This document shows positions 12,915-13,952 of a stretch of 13,952 nucleotides of DNA, one piece after another (the first letter of the stretch is position 1; each line of letters opens with the position of its first letter). The translations under genes were made by a program, and so were the position numbers. The notes beneath the pieces were generated by a model. The model was not told the DNA's origin. It ran no database searches and saw only the letters and a list, made by a program, of their open reading frames with translations. The DNA is from Burkholderiales bacterium (lineage in GTDB: Bacteria; Pseudomonadota; Gammaproteobacteria; Burkholderiales; JAEUOS01): NCBI GenBank assembly GCA_947456845.1, contig CANGUJ010000052.1, positions 1 through 13,952 of the forward strand, in the 5' to 3' direction.

Positions 12915-13372
12915 GATGATCGTTTCCAGGTCAGCCTGTGCAGGCGCGCCACCTGGGAGCCGGGCAACCGGTCCGTGGCGGAAAGCGTGAGACTGCCGTC
13001 GGCGGCGAAGTCCATGCGCCGCTTCTGCTCGGTGCCGACCAGGTTCGGGTTGACCGACTGCGTGACGCTGTGGATCACATAGTCGACGCCGTCTTCGCGC
13101 ACCAGGCGATAGCGCCCCCCGTAGCTGAAGAAGCCGTCGAACGCCGCCAGGCGTTCCTCGGCCGGCGCCGTCTTGGCCGATTCCGAGGAAAGCGGCGGGC
13201 GGCCGGCGCGCGAGATGCTGGCGTTCATCCAGCCGTCCGGCGCATAGACGATCAGCCCGCTGGCGTTGCTGCCGAAAGGCAAGCTCGGCTGCCGGTCGTC
13301 CCCATAGGTGATTTGCCAAACCTGCAGTTGCCAGCCGCCCACGAGGGGATTGGCAGGAGCTGTCGCGATCAT
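12911..13372 (-). CDS. Lipocalin-like domain protein
   Basis: A 153-residue single-domain beta-rich protein with no signal peptide or membrane segment. The pattern LVGGWQLQVWQ (10-20), NASGLIVYAPDGWMNASI (36-53, key GLIVY-PDG-M-A), YGGRYRLV, VIHSVTQSVNPNLVGTEQKRRMDF (key H-V--S--PN--GT---R) and SLTLSATD is that of the lipocalin-like family often annotated Lipocalin_5. Members bind small hydrophobic ligands or act as cyclase/isomerase helpers; the function here is unknown. The gene begins one base after the panC stop (TGA-A-ATG, 13376-13370) and overlaps the YrdC-like gene by 4 bases, so all three are translationally coupled. The tight packing suggests the three products are made together. Confidence 0.78.
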   Translation of the reverse strand: MIATAPANPLVGGWQLQVWQITYGDDRQPSLPFGSNASGLIVYAPDGWMNASISRAGRPPLSSESAKTAPAEERLAAFDGFFSYGGRYRLVREDGVDYVIHSVTQSVNPNLVGTEQKRRMDFAADGSLTLSATDRLPGSQVARLHRLTWKRSS

Positions 13373-13373
13373 T

Positions 13374-13952
13374 TCAAAGCCCGATCTCGATGTTGTCGAT
13401 CAGACGGGTGGCCCCCAGTCTGGCGGCGCCCAGGATGACCAGTTCGTGGTCGTTCTCTTCGGGCGGCAGCAGATCGGCCTGGCGGCGGATGGCGATGTAG
13501 TCGGGTTTCCAGCCGCGGCCGGCCAGGTGCGCCATGGCCTGCAGTTCGATGCGCTGGTAGTCGCGCTTGCCTGCCAGCAATTCCTCGCGCGCATGCCGGA
13601 GGGCCGCATTGAGGGCGGGGGCCTCGATGCGCTCTTCCGGCGTGAGATAGCCGTTGCGCGAGGACAGCGCCAGGCCGTCCGCTGCGCGAACCGTCTCGGC
13701 CAGGATGATTTCGATGGGCAGCGCAAGCTGCCGCACCATGTTTCTGAGCACGATGCATTGCTGGTAGTCCTTCTTGCCGAAGATCGCCGCCTTGGGCGCC
13801 ACCATGTTGAAGAGCTTCAGGACCACCGTGGCGACGCCGCGGAAATGCCCCGGCCGCACGGCGCCGTCAAGGATGTCGGCGATTTCCGGCGGCTCCACCG
13901 CATAGGTCTGCGGTCCGGGATAGATCTGCGATTCGTCCGGCGCGAACACGAC
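13374..13952 (-). CDS. panC: Pantoate--beta-alanine ligase, C-terminal part (cut by right edge)
   Basis: The last 192 or so residues of PanC, which joins pantoate and beta-alanine with ATP, via pantoyl-adenylate, to make pantothenate for CoA. The frame runs off the right edge, so the N-terminal HIGH-like motif is not visible. Present are FAPDESQIYP, EGA-like DGAVRPGHFRGVATVVLKLFN (key RPGHFRG, KLFN), AIFGKKDYQQ, and the LALSSRNGYL loop with its conserved Ser-Ser-Arg-Asn. The sequence ends in ARLIDNIEIGL. All visible motifs look intact, so this may simply be the cell's biosynthetic enzyme. Alternatively it is a paralogue dedicated to the operon it heads. The lipocalin-like gene follows after one base. 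Confidence 0.93.
   Translation of the reverse strand, partial: VVFAPDESQIYPGPQTYAVEPPEIADILDGAVRPGHFRGVATVVLKLFNMVAPKAAIFGKKDYQQCIVLRNMVRQLALPIEIILAETVRAADGLALSSRNGYLTPEERIEAPALNAALRHAREELLAGKRDYQRIELQAMAHLAGRGWKPDYIAIRRQADLLPPEENDHELVILGAARLGATRLIDNIEIGL

Overview
This G+C-rich window (about two-thirds G+C by eye) reads as chromosomal DNA of a soil- or water-type betaproteobacterium, most likely Burkholderiales. The grounds are the pairing of HpcH/HpaI aldolase, orphan periplasmic binding protein, Liv-type ABC importer and Rieske oxygenase genes, and frequent GTG starts. The genus is inference. I see no insertion sequence, phage gene, tRNA, rRNA or CRISPR array.

Layout: (1) 1-1359, plus strand: the end of an NAD-dependent epimerase/dehydratase, then a PaaG-like enoyl-CoA hydratase/isomerase. 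(2) 1406-3397, minus strand: a two-gene unit of an orphan branched-chain-amino-acid-type substrate-binding protein followed by an HpcH/HpaI aldolase. (3) 3398-3711: a 314-bp divergent control region with a five-copy 12-bp tandem repeat and several small hairpins. (4) 3712-10295, plus strand: a TIM-barrel sugar-phosphate isomerase/epimerase-like protein, then a complete five-gene importer (binding protein, LivH, LivM, LivG, LivF), then a short-chain dehydrogenase. LivH/LivM/LivG/LivF overlap at each stop/start. Strong hairpins lie between the binding protein and LivH and between LivF and the dehydrogenase. (5) 10362-13952, minus strand: in transcription order, panC (cut by the window edge), a lipocalin-like protein, a divergent YrdC/Sua5-domain protein, a 124-bp gap with a very good sigma-70-type promoter overlapped by a palindrome, and the alpha and beta subunits of a Rieske ring-hydroxylating oxygenase related to the salicylate 5-hydroxylase (NagG/NagH) group.

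Taken together this looks like an accessory catabolic locus. The Liv-type importer brings in a small carboxylate or amino-acid-like compound, the oxygenase hydroxylates an aromatic ring, and the dehydrogenase, hydratase and aldolase are candidates for later steps. The actual substrate cannot be read from the sequence. The oxygenase's ferredoxin and reductase and all transcription regulators lie outside the window. The most unusual points are the panC/lipocalin-like/YrdC-like/oxygenase neighbourhood, the self-contained oxygenase promoter with its operator-like palindrome, the 12-bp minisatellite, and a G8 run inside the spacer of a possible importer promoter.
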